Positions 1 through 8,235 of a DNA stretch of 64,000 nucleotides are shown piece after piece. A program made the translations under genes and the position numbers. The stretch lies in assembly GCA_963782475.1 (NCBI GenBank), contig CAWAJW010000012.1, forward strand, positions 1,772,181 to 1,836,180, given 5' to 3'. Under the pieces are notes generated by a model. That model did not search any database. It saw nothing but the letters and a program-made list of their open reading frames with translations, and had not been told where the DNA came from. This DNA comes from CAVQBP01 sp963782475 (GTDB taxonomy: Bacteria > Bacteroidota > Ignavibacteria > Ignavibacteriales > Ignavibacteriaceae). Positions within the stretch are counted from its first letter, which is position 1, and every line of letters begins with the position of its first letter.

Positions 1-1
1 T

Positions 2-145
2 TCAGCATGGCTGAAGCTGTTCTCGGAAATCGGGGAAGGGAACTATCATGTTGTTCAGTTAAGGGAACAGTCAACAGAACCTATTGAAAGAGGTGATTTT
101 GACAACGTAAACGTCTTCGTTGAAACGAAACTTAGTTGGGAGTAA
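2..145 (+). CDS. C-terminal end of an unknown protein (cut by window edge)
   Basis: An open frame enters from the left edge and stops at 143-145, giving the last 47 residues of a protein (ending VETKLSWE). No family is recognised from so short a piece. It precedes the ATPase gene on the same strand by about 80 bases and is probably the preceding gene of the phage-type operon. The start and most of the gene lie outside the window. Confidence 0.5.
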   Translation, partial: SAWLKLFSEIGEGNYHVVQLREQSTEPIERGDFDNVNVFVETKLSWE

Positions 146-227
146 ATTTCTTTGAATAAAGAAGTTAAACCCCTTGAGTTCATGTAAAACATTAAGTAAA
201 TTTGAAACCGCAAAACAGAAGGGAAAT

Positions 228-908
228 ATGTCACAATCAATACTTGTAATTGGAGAAAGCGGATGCGGAAAGTCTACGGCAATAGCTAAACTTGACGCAC
301 AGTCCACATTTCTCATTAACACAATCGGCAAAGAATTGCCATTTAAGGGATCAAGGAAACTCTTTACAGCATACGATGCTAAAACCCAAAAAGGGAATAT
401 GTTAGCAACCACAAATCACGATGTTATGATAAAGATTCTGAAGGGAATTGATGAGAAGCTTACGCACATCAAACAGGTAGTTATTGACGATTCACAATAC
501 ATCATGTCATTCGAGTTCATGAAAAGAGCAAAAGAAAAAGGCTTTGATAAGTTTGTTGAAATCGCACAGCACTACTTTAATGTTATCACAACAGCGCAAG
601 CATTAAGAAACGATCTCACAGTCTTCTTTCTTTCACACAGTGAAGATGTCGGAAGCAACGGAAACTTTAAGACTAAGATTAAGACAGTCGGTAAGATGCT
701 TGATGAGAAGATAACAATCGAAGGACTCTTCACAATCGTTCTTCATGCACAGGCAAGAAAGAATGAGAAGAAGATCGAACATTATTTCTTAACCAACTCC
801 GATGGAACAACGACAGCCAAATCACCGGCTGGAATGTTTGACCTGGAGATACCAAATGATCTCAGCCTCGTGTTGCAGAAAGTTAAAGCATACTACGAAG
901 GTGAGTAA
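228..908 (+). CDS. Phage-type P-loop ATPase, Sak4/AAA_24-like
   Basis: A protein of about 226 residues opening with a Walker A motif (GESGCGKS, residues 8-15) and carrying a Walker B-like segment (QVVIDDSQY) about 90 residues in. This short RecA-like layout is that of phage AAA_24/Sak4 ATPases, which are linked to single-strand annealing and recombination. The ATG at 228 is preferred to the upstream TTG at 174 because AGAAGGGA sits just before it and the Walker A then falls close to the N terminus, as usual. The next gene is a probable ssDNA-binding protein, the usual Sak4 partner. Family assignment is by motif and context; ATPase activity is near certain, the recombination role is inferred. 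Confidence 0.75.
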   Translation: MSQSILVIGESGCGKSTAIAKLDAQSTFLINTIGKELPFKGSRKLFTAYDAKTQKGNMLATTNHDVMIKILKGIDEKLTHIKQVVIDDSQYIMSFEFMKRAKEKGFDKFVEIAQHYFNVITTAQALRNDLTVFFLSHSEDVGSNGNFKTKIKTVGKMLDEKITIEGLFTIVLHAQARKNEKKIEHYFLTNSDGTTTAKSPAGMFDLEIPNDLSLVLQKVKAYYEGE

Positions 909-976
909 TCACAATCCGTGATCGTCCATTCAAACGATCATTCAACATTGACAATTAAAACAGAAAGGACAGTATT

Positions 977-1597
977 ATGTCATTACCACGTAATAAAGGT
1001 GAAGGTTCACAAAACAGCTTTGCAAAAGGCGCATACATTGACGAAGTAACAGTCATTTCAGCGACCGATTTATCACTTCAGGAAAATACCTGGGGAAACA
1101 AAAACGATCTCGCAATCGAATTTGAGTTCTCAATTACAGGTAAAGATTTTACCACAAAGCAAACTCTCGGCGGTAACTTCAAATACAATGATAAAGGCGG
1201 AGTTGAAGACTGGGGCGGGGCATTCAAAATTGATTTGCTCGTTAAATCTTCCGGCTATTTGAAAACTCTCAAGGAGCCAGAGATTGAAGAGTTCTGGTCG
1301 CTCATGGAATCATGCAAGATTCAACAGAGATTCTTAGACTACCTCAAAGGTAAGAAAATGTTCAAAATCTCTTACATCTCCGGCGTTAAGGAAGACGATC
1401 CTACCAAAACGAAATACTCTTCTTACAATAAAATCCTCTTCGACAAAAACAAGTTGATTAAAACTTTCTTGAAAGACCTCGAAGGCGGATATCCGAAGAA
1501 CTATGCTCCGGATACACAAACCGGTGCTATTGATGAATCTACCGAAGGTGAAGCAAGCTTCGTTCCTGAAACAGTAAACGAAGAATCACCAATCTAA
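977..1597 (+). CDS. Probable phage ssDNA-binding protein
   Basis: A 206-residue protein with no signal or membrane segment. The middle looks like a beta-rich core containing WGNKNDLAIEFEF and a WGGAFKIDLLVKS segment. The last 35 residues are low-complexity and acidic (GEASFVPETVNEESPI), like the tail of SSB proteins that recruits partners. Position directly after a Sak4-like ATPase and before a primase-helicase supports a single-stranded DNA-binding role. I do not see a classical OB-fold SSB signature, so the function is inferred from context, tail and size only. Confidence 0.5.
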   Translation: MSLPRNKGEGSQNSFAKGAYIDEVTVISATDLSLQENTWGNKNDLAIEFEFSITGKDFTTKQTLGGNFKYNDKGGVEDWGGAFKIDLLVKSSGYLKTLKEPEIEEFWSLMESCKIQQRFLDYLKGKKMFKISYISGVKEDDPTKTKYSSYNKILFDKNKLIKTFLKDLEGGYPKNYAPDTQTGAIDESTEGEASFVPETVNEESPI

Positions 1598-1608
1598 TTG
1601 TTACGGCA

Positions 1609-1630
1609 GGGGAGATGAAACACTCTCCCC
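1609..1630 (+). terminator. Intergenic hairpin
   Basis: GGGGAGA (1609-1615) pairs with TCTCCCC (1624-1630) around an 8-base loop, between the ssDNA-binding gene and the primase-helicase gene. No strong U-tract follows, so it may attenuate or process the phage transcript rather than terminate it fully. A similar hairpin (GGAGAG/CTCTCC) lies at 6003-6023 before the clamp-like gene. Confidence 0.4.
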
Positions 1631-1705
1631 GTACTTTAAACAGGAGAACACGAATGAGTTTTGATACCAAGCAGGGGAATATTTAATGAACAAGGAAGGA
1701 CACAA

Positions 1706-3532
1706 ATGCAAAAATACATAGAGATCGCAACTGGTATGGCAGCCCATCAAGGGACTTGCATACCGTCAACAGAACTATGGAACAAGATGAGGCAGTGTCA
1801 AGCTAATAATGTCGAGTTATACCGAAGCTTCTTCAGTTATGAGGGGAAGCTTAAAGATCATATGAGAACACGGAAGTCACCTTCCGGCTTTATTGGAGAC
1901 ATGGCTATTGATACCATCGTCCTCGATATCGACAGAGAAAAGAATACCGATGAGTTTGTGCTTCAGAGAGCACGATTATTTCTTGAGAGACTTATGGAAG
2001 AGTGGAAACTTGAGGATGATGTTCAGCCCTGGTTTTCCGGAACTGGTTATCACTTTGTGTTACCGGATATTTTCGGATTCAAACCAAAAAAAGAACTGTA
2101 CAGAACTGTCAAGGAAACAATTGATACTTATTTCACGGAAGCCGATACAAGCTTCTATTCACAAACCGGACTTATCAGAGTTGGATATACAGTCAATAAC
2201 AAATCGGGACTGTATAAGACACCTCTATCAATCGAAGAATTAAACACGCTGTCAGTTAAACAGATTCATGAGCTCGCTTCAAAACCGAGAATGGATTTCA
2301 TTGTCAAGAAAATGATACCTACCGTTACATTTCCTGATCTCATTCAGACTGAACGGCACATTGAAAAGAAAAATGTAATAGCCAACGATGCACCCTCACA
2401 GATTGTCACCTGCGTACAAAGAATGTACAACAAAGGTGAAGAAGTCGGACACCGTCATACGAGAATCATGAGAATGACTTCAGCATGGAGAAGAGCCGGT
2501 GTGCCTATGAAAGCAGTAATTGACGTGATGAAGGTTTACGCAACGGATATGGACCCGTACGAAGTTGAGAAACACGTTACGGATACTTACAACAAAGGGT
2601 ATATGTACGGGTGTGAAGACAAGATAATGAAAGAGTTCTGTGCGCCTACCTGCCATCATTACAAGAATAAGGATTACGCACCGAAGATTGTCTCCGGAAA
2701 AGACCTTGAAAAAGAATTCGTTCAGTTTGCAAGAACAGACTTTGCAAACAGAGCATTCAACCTCAAGGATTACTGGGACATTGAGGAAGACTTCTGGATT
2801 TATCCTGGCTTTTATGTGAATCTTTACGGCGGTACTGGCAGAAACAAAACAGCCTTGTTCCAAAATCTCGCTGTGCGGTTGAAGAAGTACGCACCCATAC
2901 TTTACCTTTCAACCGAGTTCAGCAATCTTCTCTTATTCAGAAGGTTCACTCAGATTTCACACGACATGACTAAGGATCAAGTGCTCAGATACTACCAAGC
3001 AAACACAAACACTTTATCGAATGCGTTCTCTCATATCCATTACCTGAAAGTAGTTCCGAATTACGGTGAACTCAAGAAACTCGTTCAGCAGTTCCTACCT
3101 AAAATCGTAATCATTGATACCATTGATGATCTCGAAATCTACAAGGATGGTGAACGGCTGGATGGACTGGAGAAAGAGAAAGCAATAGCCTTTGGTATGA
3201 AACGAATGGCTGAAGACCTTGACATCATTGTAATGTGCGTTCATCATGTAAGAAAAGGTGCAACTGAAAGAAAATTCTATGACCCTGAAACAGATTCAAC
3301 GAGAGAGGTTGAAATGCCTTTACAGTTAGAGGACGGTCTCGGTTCTGGTGCATTCAACCAGAAAGCTGATGTTGTTATCGGCATTGAAGGAAGGCAGAAA
3401 CAGAATCATAGACGTGTTAAGATTATGAAAGCCAGAGATGATGCGCCATTCGACATTGACTTTATGTTCAAAAAAGAAACATTCACGTTCACGCAGCTTC
3501 CCCGCAGGATGATATGCGCACTGGCAAGTTAA
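1706..3532 (+). CDS. Phage replicative primase-helicase
   Basis: A 608-residue protein in three parts. The N-terminal third resembles an archaeo-eukaryotic-type primase, with an acidic motif (DTIVLDIDREK) followed by PWFSGTGYHFVLPD. A cysteine-rich linker (CEDKIMKEFCAPTCHHYK) looks like the metal-binding region found in such primases. The C-terminal half is a RecA/DnaB-like ATPase with Walker A GGTGRNKT and Walker B KIVIIDTIDD. It would prime and unwind DNA at a phage or plasmid fork. The ATG at 1706, after AGGAAGGACACAA, is chosen over the 1661 start, which adds 15 residues unlike the rest. The alternative is a RepA-like mobilisable replicon helicase. Confidence 0.75.
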   Translation: MQKYIEIATGMAAHQGTCIPSTELWNKMRQCQANNVELYRSFFSYEGKLKDHMRTRKSPSGFIGDMAIDTIVLDIDREKNTDEFVLQRARLFLERLMEEWKLEDDVQPWFSGTGYHFVLPDIFGFKPKKELYRTVKETIDTYFTEADTSFYSQTGLIRVGYTVNNKSGLYKTPLSIEELNTLSVKQIHELASKPRMDFIVKKMIPTVTFPDLIQTERHIEKKNVIANDAPSQIVTCVQRMYNKGEEVGHRHTRIMRMTSAWRRAGVPMKAVIDVMKVYATDMDPYEVEKHVTDTYNKGYMYGCEDKIMKEFCAPTCHHYKNKDYAPKIVSGKDLEKEFVQFARTDFANRAFNLKDYWDIEEDFWIYPGFYVNLYGGTGRNKTALFQNLAVRLKKYAPILYLSTEFSNLLLFRRFTQISHDMTKDQVLRYYQANTNTLSNAFSHIHYLKVVPNYGELKKLVQQFLPKIVIIDTIDDLEIYKDGERLDGLEKEKAIAFGMKRMAEDLDIIVMCVHHVRKGATERKFYDPETDSTREVEMPLQLEDGLGSGAFNQKADVVIGIEGRQKQNHRRVKIMKARDDAPFDIDFMFKKETFTFTQLPRRMICALAS

Positions 3533-3590
3533 TTAACTCATTCGCCTGTCGGGTGAGTTAATCCGGCAGGCATTATTTAATGGAGAAACA

Positions 3591-3992
3591 ATGGCTCAGA
3601 TTCATTACAACAAGAATTGTTTTCAACATGTAACCCTCACATTCAATTCAGCAGATGAATTGGCATATATAACTGAAATCCTGCTCCAGCCTTCTGAACA
3701 CTTGTTCAGGAAGCGGAATCTGAAAACATTCGATGCTGATGTGGATATGGAACTGTATGGCATGCTTGCCGGGGCTTGCTTGGATCAGAACATCAATTAT
3801 GAGCACCATGAAGAAGAACATTCTTTACCAATCATTTTAGACATAGACCATGAAAATCACAGATATGATCAACCAGAAGACGGACCAACTCGTGAACAAA
3901 ATCTTAAACCAGCAGACACTAACGGAATCGGAAATGAAGTTCACAGTGATTGCACTGATTGCACACAGAAGGCTTCATTCTCTCAGTCCTGA
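3591..3992 (+). CDS. Unknown phage protein, C-terminal part doubtful
   Basis: A 133-residue frame with a good start after GGAGAAACA. The first 85 or so residues look like a compact soluble protein. The remainder (after LDIDHENHRY) reads like out-of-frame translation and overlaps the better-looking frame at 3850-4053 by 143 bases. Either the two overlap, or a frameshift near 3840-3870 cuts this gene short. Function unknown. It sits between the primase-helicase and the Gp157-like gene in a tightly packed operon. Confidence 0.45.
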   Translation: MAQIHYNKNCFQHVTLTFNSADELAYITEILLQPSEHLFRKRNLKTFDADVDMELYGMLAGACLDQNINYEHHEEEHSLPIILDIDHENHRYDQPEDGPTREQNLKPADTNGIGNEVHSDCTDCTQKASFSQS

Positions 3993-4053
3993 GTACTATG
4001 CTGAAATGTTTAACGAGTTGGAAAAATCATTATACACAAACAAAGGAAAATAA
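3850..4053 (+). CDS. Small unknown phage protein
   Basis: A 67-residue frame, predicted helical, containing SLSPEYYAEMFNELEKSLY. It overlaps the end of the preceding frame and stops two bases before the ATG of the Gp157-like gene, a spacing typical of a real phage operon member. The start at 3850 has no strong ribosome site, so it could instead be the true C-terminal half of the preceding gene after a frameshift. Function unknown. Confidence 0.45.
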   Translation: MKITDMINQKTDQLVNKILNQQTLTESEMKFTVIALIAHRRLHSLSPEYYAEMFNELEKSLYTNKGK

Positions 4054-4055
4054 AT

Positions 4056-4409
4056 ATGCAAAGCTTACCACAACTTCGCAGTGAAGAATACGAAATCATG
4101 CGGGAACTCTCTCTTCAACAGGGAGAGTTCACCGATGAGCAGGTTGAGAAATGGAATGACCTGAAAGAGAAAATTTATGCAAAGACCAATGCTTACATCT
4201 CGATTGTAAGCAGAGGCGGACTCATTGACCAGGACATACAGAAAGTGAAAGATTACATTGACGATGCAAAAGCATACGTTAAGAAACTCGATGAGCAGAA
4301 AGAGTTTATGGAGAGAGTGCTGAATGAAATAGCCGTTCAGAGAGGTTACATCGAATTTCAGAATGGTGCGAAGATGTATGTTAAACCATACTTCAAGACA
4401 ACACCGTGA
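4056..4409 (+). CDS. Siphovirus Gp157-like protein
   Basis: A 117-residue, mostly helical protein. Its first two thirds are coiled-coil-like (LKEKIYAKTNAYISIV, then DDAKAYVKKLDEQKEFMERV), and it ends in a short beta tail (GAKMYVKPYF). This is the layout of the Gp157 family of small phage proteins found next to recombination and replication genes. Its biochemical role is not established. Start codon is two bases after the previous stop. Confidence 0.55.
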   Translation: MQSLPQLRSEEYEIMRELSLQQGEFTDEQVEKWNDLKEKIYAKTNAYISIVSRGGLIDQDIQKVKDYIDDAKAYVKKLDEQKEFMERVLNEIAVQRGYIEFQNGAKMYVKPYFKTTP

Positions 4410-4416
4410 AGTTAAC

Positions 4417-4689
4417 ATGAACTTAGTGCCTGAAGATGTAGGAAGTTATACTCTGCCAAAATTATCGGCTGAAGAAACAAATCAACTTTCAAAAATTCTA
4501 ATTGAACATGGTGAGAAAAATGGAATGATGCCATGTGATCTCATGAAGAAAATTGCTGAAGCAAAACATACAGCAAACCTTAGTGACCTGCCGGAAGATC
4601 ATTCGGCAATCAAAACACATCTGATACCAAGTATCAAGATCGTGAAGAATAAACCGAAAGATGAAAACAATGGATCACAGAATAATTGA
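4417..4689 (+). CDS. Unknown small phage protein
   Basis: A 90-residue soluble protein starting at the ATG at 4417 (preceded by GTGAAGTTAAC, eight bases after the stop of the Gp157-like gene). The longer start at 4363 lies inside the upstream gene and is not favoured. It contains EILIEHGEKNGM-like helical and charged segments and a lysine-rich end. It overlaps the next gene by 29 bases. No family recognised. Confidence 0.5.
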   Translation: MNLVPEDVGSYTLPKLSAEETNQLSKILIEHGEKNGMMPCDLMKKIAEAKHTANLSDLPEDHSAIKTHLIPSIKIVKNKPKDENNGSQNN

Positions 4690-4975
4690 AACGGTCATTA
4701 GGCTGAGACTGGTTCTTACTGAAAAGATAGAAGAAGCCACTAATAATCCAACACCGGCAGAGGTAATTCAAGACGGCGACTTTGGCTATTACATAAAAAA
4801 TCCGGAGAAGAAAAGGATTTTCTTGAACAGGGATGATCGAGTAGTAGCCTGGAGCCTGGATGAAGTCTGGGCGCAAGGTTATTATCATCACTTCGGTCAA
4901 GATGTAAACAAAGAGCCTGGTAATTATGTTGTTACCGGAAACATTCACTCACTTCAACTGGAGCAAGCAATATGA
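4661..4975 (+). CDS. Unknown phage protein
   Basis: A 104-residue soluble protein with a central aromatic and basic region (FGYYIKNPEKKRIFLNRDD) and WSLDEVWAQGYYHH. It overlaps both neighbours, and its stop shares an ATGA with the start of the next gene, indicating translational coupling in one operon. No family recognised. Confidence 0.55.
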   Translation: MKTMDHRIIETVIRLRLVLTEKIEEATNNPTPAEVIQDGDFGYYIKNPEKKRIFLNRDDRVVAWSLDEVWAQGYYHHFGQDVNKEPGNYVVTGNIHSLQLEQAI

Positions 4976-5313
4976 AAACCTTACAAGGGTACGAAAGAGA
5001 AGAGTTGACAGAGCGAGTTCTCTGGTCAACTTCGGTGTGCTTTCTGGATATTTATCAGCACGCACCTCAAGAGTTCAAAGATAGAGTCGACAAGATGAGC
5101 AATGATGAACTCGAACAGTTCATAGAAGAAAACAAACACAGTTGGCAAAAAGGATTAGATGGCGGTCTTCTGACAGCTTCGGATGTTGTTTACAGAACTC
5201 TTGCACAGAACACTGAATTGCCTACTAAAGATGAACCGGATGAAGAATATTATGAGAAATCATGGATGGAACATTCGGGGATGAAACTGAACAGAAAGGA
5301 AAGGAATAAATGA
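4972..5313 (+). CDS. Unknown phage protein
   Basis: A 113-residue acidic, helical protein starting inside the ATGA overlap with the upstream gene and ending in another ATGA overlap with the next. No family is recognised; the segment NDELEQFIEENKHSW suggests a small helical fold. Confidence 0.55.
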   Translation: MKTLQGYEREELTERVLWSTSVCFLDIYQHAPQEFKDRVDKMSNDELEQFIEENKHSWQKGLDGGLLTASDVVYRTLAQNTELPTKDEPDEEYYEKSWMEHSGMKLNRKERNK

Positions 5314-5504
5314 GAACATTCGTAACAATCGAAATAGATTCACTTGATAAAGAATCGGAATTTGAAGCACTTAAAATGGCGGTGGATGATTTGCTTGAAA
5401 CCGGATTCGATATAAGCACACACAGATTCGATGAAATGTTTGTGAAAACTGAAGTCAAACGAATAGCCGAGACTGCACAGGAAAGGATTTTGATCAATGG
5501 GTAA
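5310..5504 (+). CDS. Small unknown phage protein
   Basis: A 64-residue protein coupled by ATGA overlap to the gene before it and overlapping the resolvase-like gene by eight bases. Alternating beta and helix pattern (FVTIEIDSLDKESEFEALKM) suggests a small ferredoxin-like fold, but no named family is recognised. Confidence 0.5.
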   Translation: MRTFVTIEIDSLDKESEFEALKMAVDDLLETGFDISTHRFDEMFVKTEVKRIAETAQERILING

Positions 5505-5826
5505 TCCTCAAAAGAAAAAAGGCTCAGTGTTCGAAAGAGAAATAGTTAATCAAGCGAAAGATTCCGGTCTCATTGCTACAAGAGCATATGCCTCAAACGG
5601 ATTGAGTCTGGGAGAAGCTGAAAACGTTGATGTTCTCATTGCCAACGGAACACGCAAATACAGATTACAAGCAAAAAGAAGAAAGAAGCTGGGAGAAATA
5701 GTCAGACCTGCTGAGAACATTGATGCCCAGGTAGTTAGAGAGGACAGAGGTGAATCTTTCGTGGTAATCCGGTTTGCTGACTGGTTACGCATGGTGAAAG
5801 GAGACAACATTGAAGTATCTAATTAA
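5497..5826 (+). CDS. Probable Holliday-junction resolvase / PD-(D/E)XK-type nuclease
   Basis: A 109-residue protein with the order expected of small archaeal-Hjc or phage resolvase-like nucleases: KKGSVFEREIVNQAKDSG (catalytic Glu in helix 1), then ENVDVLIANG (Asp), then YRLQAKRRKK in the position of the E-x-K strand, with Gln where Glu is common. This suggests a PD-(D/E)XK fold that cuts branched recombination or replication intermediates. It sits in the phage replication operon. The Q-x-K variant is seen in some active members, so activity is plausible but unproven. Confidence 0.6.
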   Translation: MGNPQKKKGSVFEREIVNQAKDSGLIATRAYASNGLSLGEAENVDVLIANGTRKYRLQAKRRKKLGEIVRPAENIDAQVVREDRGESFVVIRFADWLRMVKGDNIEVSN

Positions 5827-5995
5827 GTGGAAGACTTTCAAGAACAAGAACGCAAGGTCACTCAGAATAGTGCTGTTGAGTCTCTTCTCAATATCATTCG
5901 TGCTGACCACAGTTGGTGGAACAACCTTACAAATCTGGCTTGGAGTCTACACCTTTGAAGTATCATTCGGCGTTGGAATAGCCGAGTGGGAATAA
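5810..5995 (+). CDS. Small membrane protein of the phage operon
   Basis: A 61-residue protein with one strong hydrophobic stretch (IVLLSLFSISFVLTTVGG) after a very basic N terminus (KWKTFKNKNARSLR). The only start is a TTG at 5810, supported by AAAGGAG eight bases upstream inside the preceding gene. One transmembrane segment, probably two with the C-terminal LQIWLGVYTFEV. Could be a holin-like or superinfection protein; no family recognised. Confidence 0.4.
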   Translation: MKYLIKWKTFKNKNARSLRIVLLSLFSISFVLTTVGGTTLQIWLGVYTFEVSFGVGIAEWE

Positions 5996-6002
5996 TTCAC
6001 CG

Positions 6003-6023
6003 GAGAGTCGAAAGGCTCTCCAA
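6003..6023 (+). terminator. Intergenic hairpin before the clamp-like gene
   Basis: GGAGAG and CTCTCC form a six-base stem around a short loop just downstream of the small membrane protein gene, followed by an AT-rich stretch (AAATTTTAAC). It resembles the hairpin at 1609-1630 in the same operon. A weak terminator or processing site. Confidence 0.35.
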
Positions 6024-6051
6024 ATTTTAACACACAAAAAAGAGGTATCAC

Positions 6052-6675
6052 GTGATACGTTTAGATAAAAAGTACAAGCTTGAGAAGTGCGTAACAAAAG
6101 ATGATGGGCGACCTTCGATGAAACACATCTGCTTTGAAAGAGACTTCGCAGTATCAACTGATGGTCATAACATGGCTATTGTCAGAGTGGACAGAGACCC
6201 TGAAGACAGGATGCCTGAAAATGATTTACTGCTTACCCAAGTATTCATCGAAGCAAGAAAAATCAACGGTAAGTTCGGCGAGATAGTTCTGGACATTGAT
6301 GACAAAGATTATGTTAAACTACTCAACGGAGTAACTTATCCCCGAAGGATTGACGAGAAATATCCAGCATGGTACAACGTCGTTGAAGATCAAGACCCTG
6401 AATTTAAAATCGGTATCAATGCAAAGAGACTCTATGAATTATCGCAGGCTCTTGGTACTGATGAAATCGTTGTGGAGTTCGTTTCTCCGAGAAAAGCAAT
6501 GAGAGTTTATCCGATGGATAGTGAAAGCAAGGCATTCGGATTATGCTTTCCTGTCTCGATGCACTTACATCATAAGAACACCGAATGCAATGAAAGAATT
6601 GTTCTTGATACATTCAGACCTGTGAAAGTTGAAGAGAACACAACATATAACGATGAACATAAACAAGCCGTATAA
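6052..6675 (+). CDS. Phage sliding-clamp-like protein (DnaN-like fragment)
   Basis: A 207-residue protein starting at GTG, preceded by AAGAGG. It contains VSTDGHNMAIVRV, a close match to the conserved DnaN segment with the TDGHRL-like motif, and KINGKFGEIVLDIDDKDYV. The family usually has about 370 residues in three domains; this has room for two. It is likely a phage clamp-like processivity factor or decoy. The N-terminal peptide-binding regions cannot be judged by eye. Position after primase-helicase and resolvase supports a replication role. Confidence 0.55.
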   Translation: MIRLDKKYKLEKCVTKDDGRPSMKHICFERDFAVSTDGHNMAIVRVDRDPEDRMPENDLLLTQVFIEARKINGKFGEIVLDIDDKDYVKLLNGVTYPRRIDEKYPAWYNVVEDQDPEFKIGINAKRLYELSQALGTDEIVVEFVSPRKAMRVYPMDSESKAFGLCFPVSMHLHHKNTECNERIVLDTFRPVKVEENTTYNDEHKQAV

Positions 6676-6687
6676 GAAAGGAAAGAC

Positions 6688-6917
6688 ATGGCTAATAAAA
6701 ATAAGACTGGTGATCCGCTGAATTTCAAGATCATCAAAAAAGGAAAATAGATAAGTTCGGCAATTTCAATTGTATAGGAAACGGCGGTTCCTGGCAATGT
6801 TCTGAAGAAACATACAATCGTGTAAAGATTGGAGATACTATAAAAGAGATCCACGTCAACAAAAGCTATGGAGAAAGGGAAAGACTTTCTGGTGGATTGA
6901 GGACGTGGAAGTTGTGA
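6688..6917 (+). pseudogene. Small unknown phage gene broken by a one-base shift
   Basis: An ATG at 6688 after GAAAGGAAAGAC opens a frame (MANKNKTGDPLNFKIIKKGK) that stops at about 6750. One base out, the frame continues smoothly as DKFGNFNCIGNGGSWQCSEE and on to a stop at 6915-6917. Adding one A in the run near 6745 would give one protein of about 76 residues. Function unknown. Confidence 0.45.
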
Positions 6918-6980
6918 AGAACCAAATTCTGAAAAAAGTAAGAAATATCAACTGAAGCTGTTGCAGAAACAAACCACAAG

Positions 6981-7124
6981 ATGTTACAATTGGAAACTGA
7001 TATTGCAGAAGTTAAAAGGATAATTAAACAAGCATTTCCGGCGACCAAAGAATCCGCTATTCAGACAGTACATATGATCATGCTGAAATGGGAAATTTCA
7101 CCTGATGATCTGGGAATAGTATAA
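6981..7124 (+). CDS. Small helical phage protein
   Basis: A 47-residue frame starting at ATG 6981 (MLQLETDIAEVKRIIKQA) that reads through to TAA at 7122-7124. The same frame is open upstream to about 6940 but without a start codon, so the N terminus may be longer or damaged. Helical, charged, no family recognised. It lies 16 bases before the next gene. Confidence 0.4.
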   Translation: MLQLETDIAEVKRIIKQAFPATKESAIQTVHMIMLKWEISPDDLGIV

Positions 7125-7140
7125 TTTAAGGAGGAAAGAA

Positions 7141-7401
7141 ATGAAAGAATGTTTAGAACAAAGGATGCGAAAAGAACCTTCGGATTATTTTGATCCGTAT
7201 TATGATTATAACATCTGTGTAGTTGGGTTGGAAACTAGACCTTTGAAACCGAGAAAAACTTTGAAAGTTGAAGAAATACGAGGTAAGTATAGTTCATTCC
7301 TCAGAGAAAATGATAATGGAATGAATCTTCTCCAAGCGAGATTACATTCAAATCTTAATCATAAGACCAACAATCAGATGGAATTGTTTAGTCAGAACTA
7401 A
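7141..7401 (+). CDS. Unknown protein at the end of the phage module
   Basis: An 86-residue protein with a very good ribosome site (AGGAGGAA) just before the ATG. Tyrosine-rich N terminus (DYFDPYYDYNICVVG) and a tail ending QMELFSQN. No family recognised. It is the last gene of the operon and is followed by a terminator-like hairpin and then by the cassette-array leader. Confidence 0.5.
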   Translation: MKECLEQRMRKEPSDYFDPYYDYNICVVGLETRPLKPRKTLKVEEIRGKYSSFLRENDNGMNLLQARLHSNLNHKTNNQMELFSQN

Positions 7402-7407
7402 TTCAAA

Positions 7408-7437
7408 AGAGACAGAGGAATAAAATCTTCTGTCTCT
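7408..7437 (+). terminator. Hairpin ending the phage operon
   Basis: AGAGACAGAGGA (7408-7419) pairs with TCTTCTGTCTCT (7426-7437), an almost perfect 12-base stem. The T-tract after it is weak. It lies directly downstream of the last phage-type gene and just before the leader of the cassette array. Confidence 0.55.
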
Positions 7438-7440
7438 AGT

Positions 7441-7694
7441 CCAAAAAATTCTCTTGCGTATAACAAGAAATTGAGTTATTTTGAAATCAAGCTAAATACT
7501 CTTAAGGAATGATGGGGAAGCTATATGATTCCATTTTCAACAATCAGTAAGTTCAGAAAAAATGTCTATATATAGGCATAAAATAATGGCTATATGTAGG
7601 CATTTTTCAAAAAAATGGCTATATGTAGGAACAAAATGGCTATATATAGGCATACAAGCAGATCCTACAGTGTAGGATAATAATAAGTTAGGTG
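7441..7694 (+). promoter_or_regulatory. Cassette-array leader with four palindromic repeats and an attI-like junction
   Basis: An ORF-free leader. Four 18-base units of consensus ATGKCTATATRTAGGCAT lie at 7562-7579, 7586-7603, 7615-7632 and 7636-7653; each has the self-complementary core CTATATATAG or CTATATGTAG. A small hairpin (ATCCTAC/GTAGGAT, 7662-7678) follows, then AATAATAAGTTAGGTG with the crossover-type core GTTAGG at 7687-7692, immediately before the first cassette gene. The same leader, repeats and AATAATAAGTTA junction recur inverted at 27708-27965, 28604-28800, 40845-41070 and, more degenerate, 46235-46383. I infer an attI-like recombination site with promoter and operator elements. 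No integrase gene is next to it. Confidence 0.6.
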
Positions 7695-7725
7695 CAATAT
7701 TCAAAAATAAAAAAGAGAGAAATTT

Positions 7726-8210
7726 ATGTCAGCAGTTGCAGAATTTAGATTGATTCCCAAAAAGAAATTGAATGATCTTTTAGAATCTGCAAAGATTAAA
7801 AAGAATTGGCTTGGTAAGCCAATTGACAAATATTATGTTTTTTTAGATTCCAATAGTAAAAAGCTTAAGCAATATAATTTATCCGGTTATTACTATGCGA
7901 TTTATTATTTTATTTAAGTGAAAAAGAAAATATTGATTTGATGGACTCGGAGTTTGATAATATTTCAAAAAGTTTAACACAACTTCGTGGTGTATCTTCA
8001 TTTATTTTTACTGAACAGCACAAAGAAAAGTATTATGATAATTTGAATGAAAAAAAATATTCAGAACAAGAGTTGCAAAAATTTAGTAACGAATTACACG
8101 AAGAAGATGATCAAGAAGCAGGTCGTGCAATTATCGAAGCCTTAGAAGTTTTAAAAGCAAATATTCTGGAGGCTTCAGAAGATAATGTCGTTTTACTTCA
8201 AGTAGGGTAA
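7726..8210 (+). pseudogene. First cassette gene, unknown protein, one-base frameshift
   Basis: Frame one (7726-7917) gives about 63 residues (MSAVAEFRLIPKKKLNDLLE...). After a shift near 7905-7915 the text continues as YLSEKENIDLMDSEFDNISK to 8210, so one protein of about 160 residues is likely. The shape (small soluble protein, ending ALEVLKANILEASEDNVV) resembles DUF1877-type proteins, but I do not claim the family. A good ribosome site (AGAGAGAAAT) precedes the ATG. It lies between the attI-like junction and the first attC, so it is the first cassette. Confidence 0.55.
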
Positions 8211-8235
8211 CTTACTTTACAGATTTTAAAAATGC

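Noticed and set aside
4065..4418. 117-residue minus-strand ORF opposite the Gp157-like gene
   Set aside because: Shadow of the plus-strand gene; no ribosome site and no family pattern.
7562..7653. CRISPR-like tandem repeats in the leader
   Set aside because: Only four 18-base units with 3-11 base gaps of no spacer size; they recur as palindromic operators or recombinase sites in other leaders.
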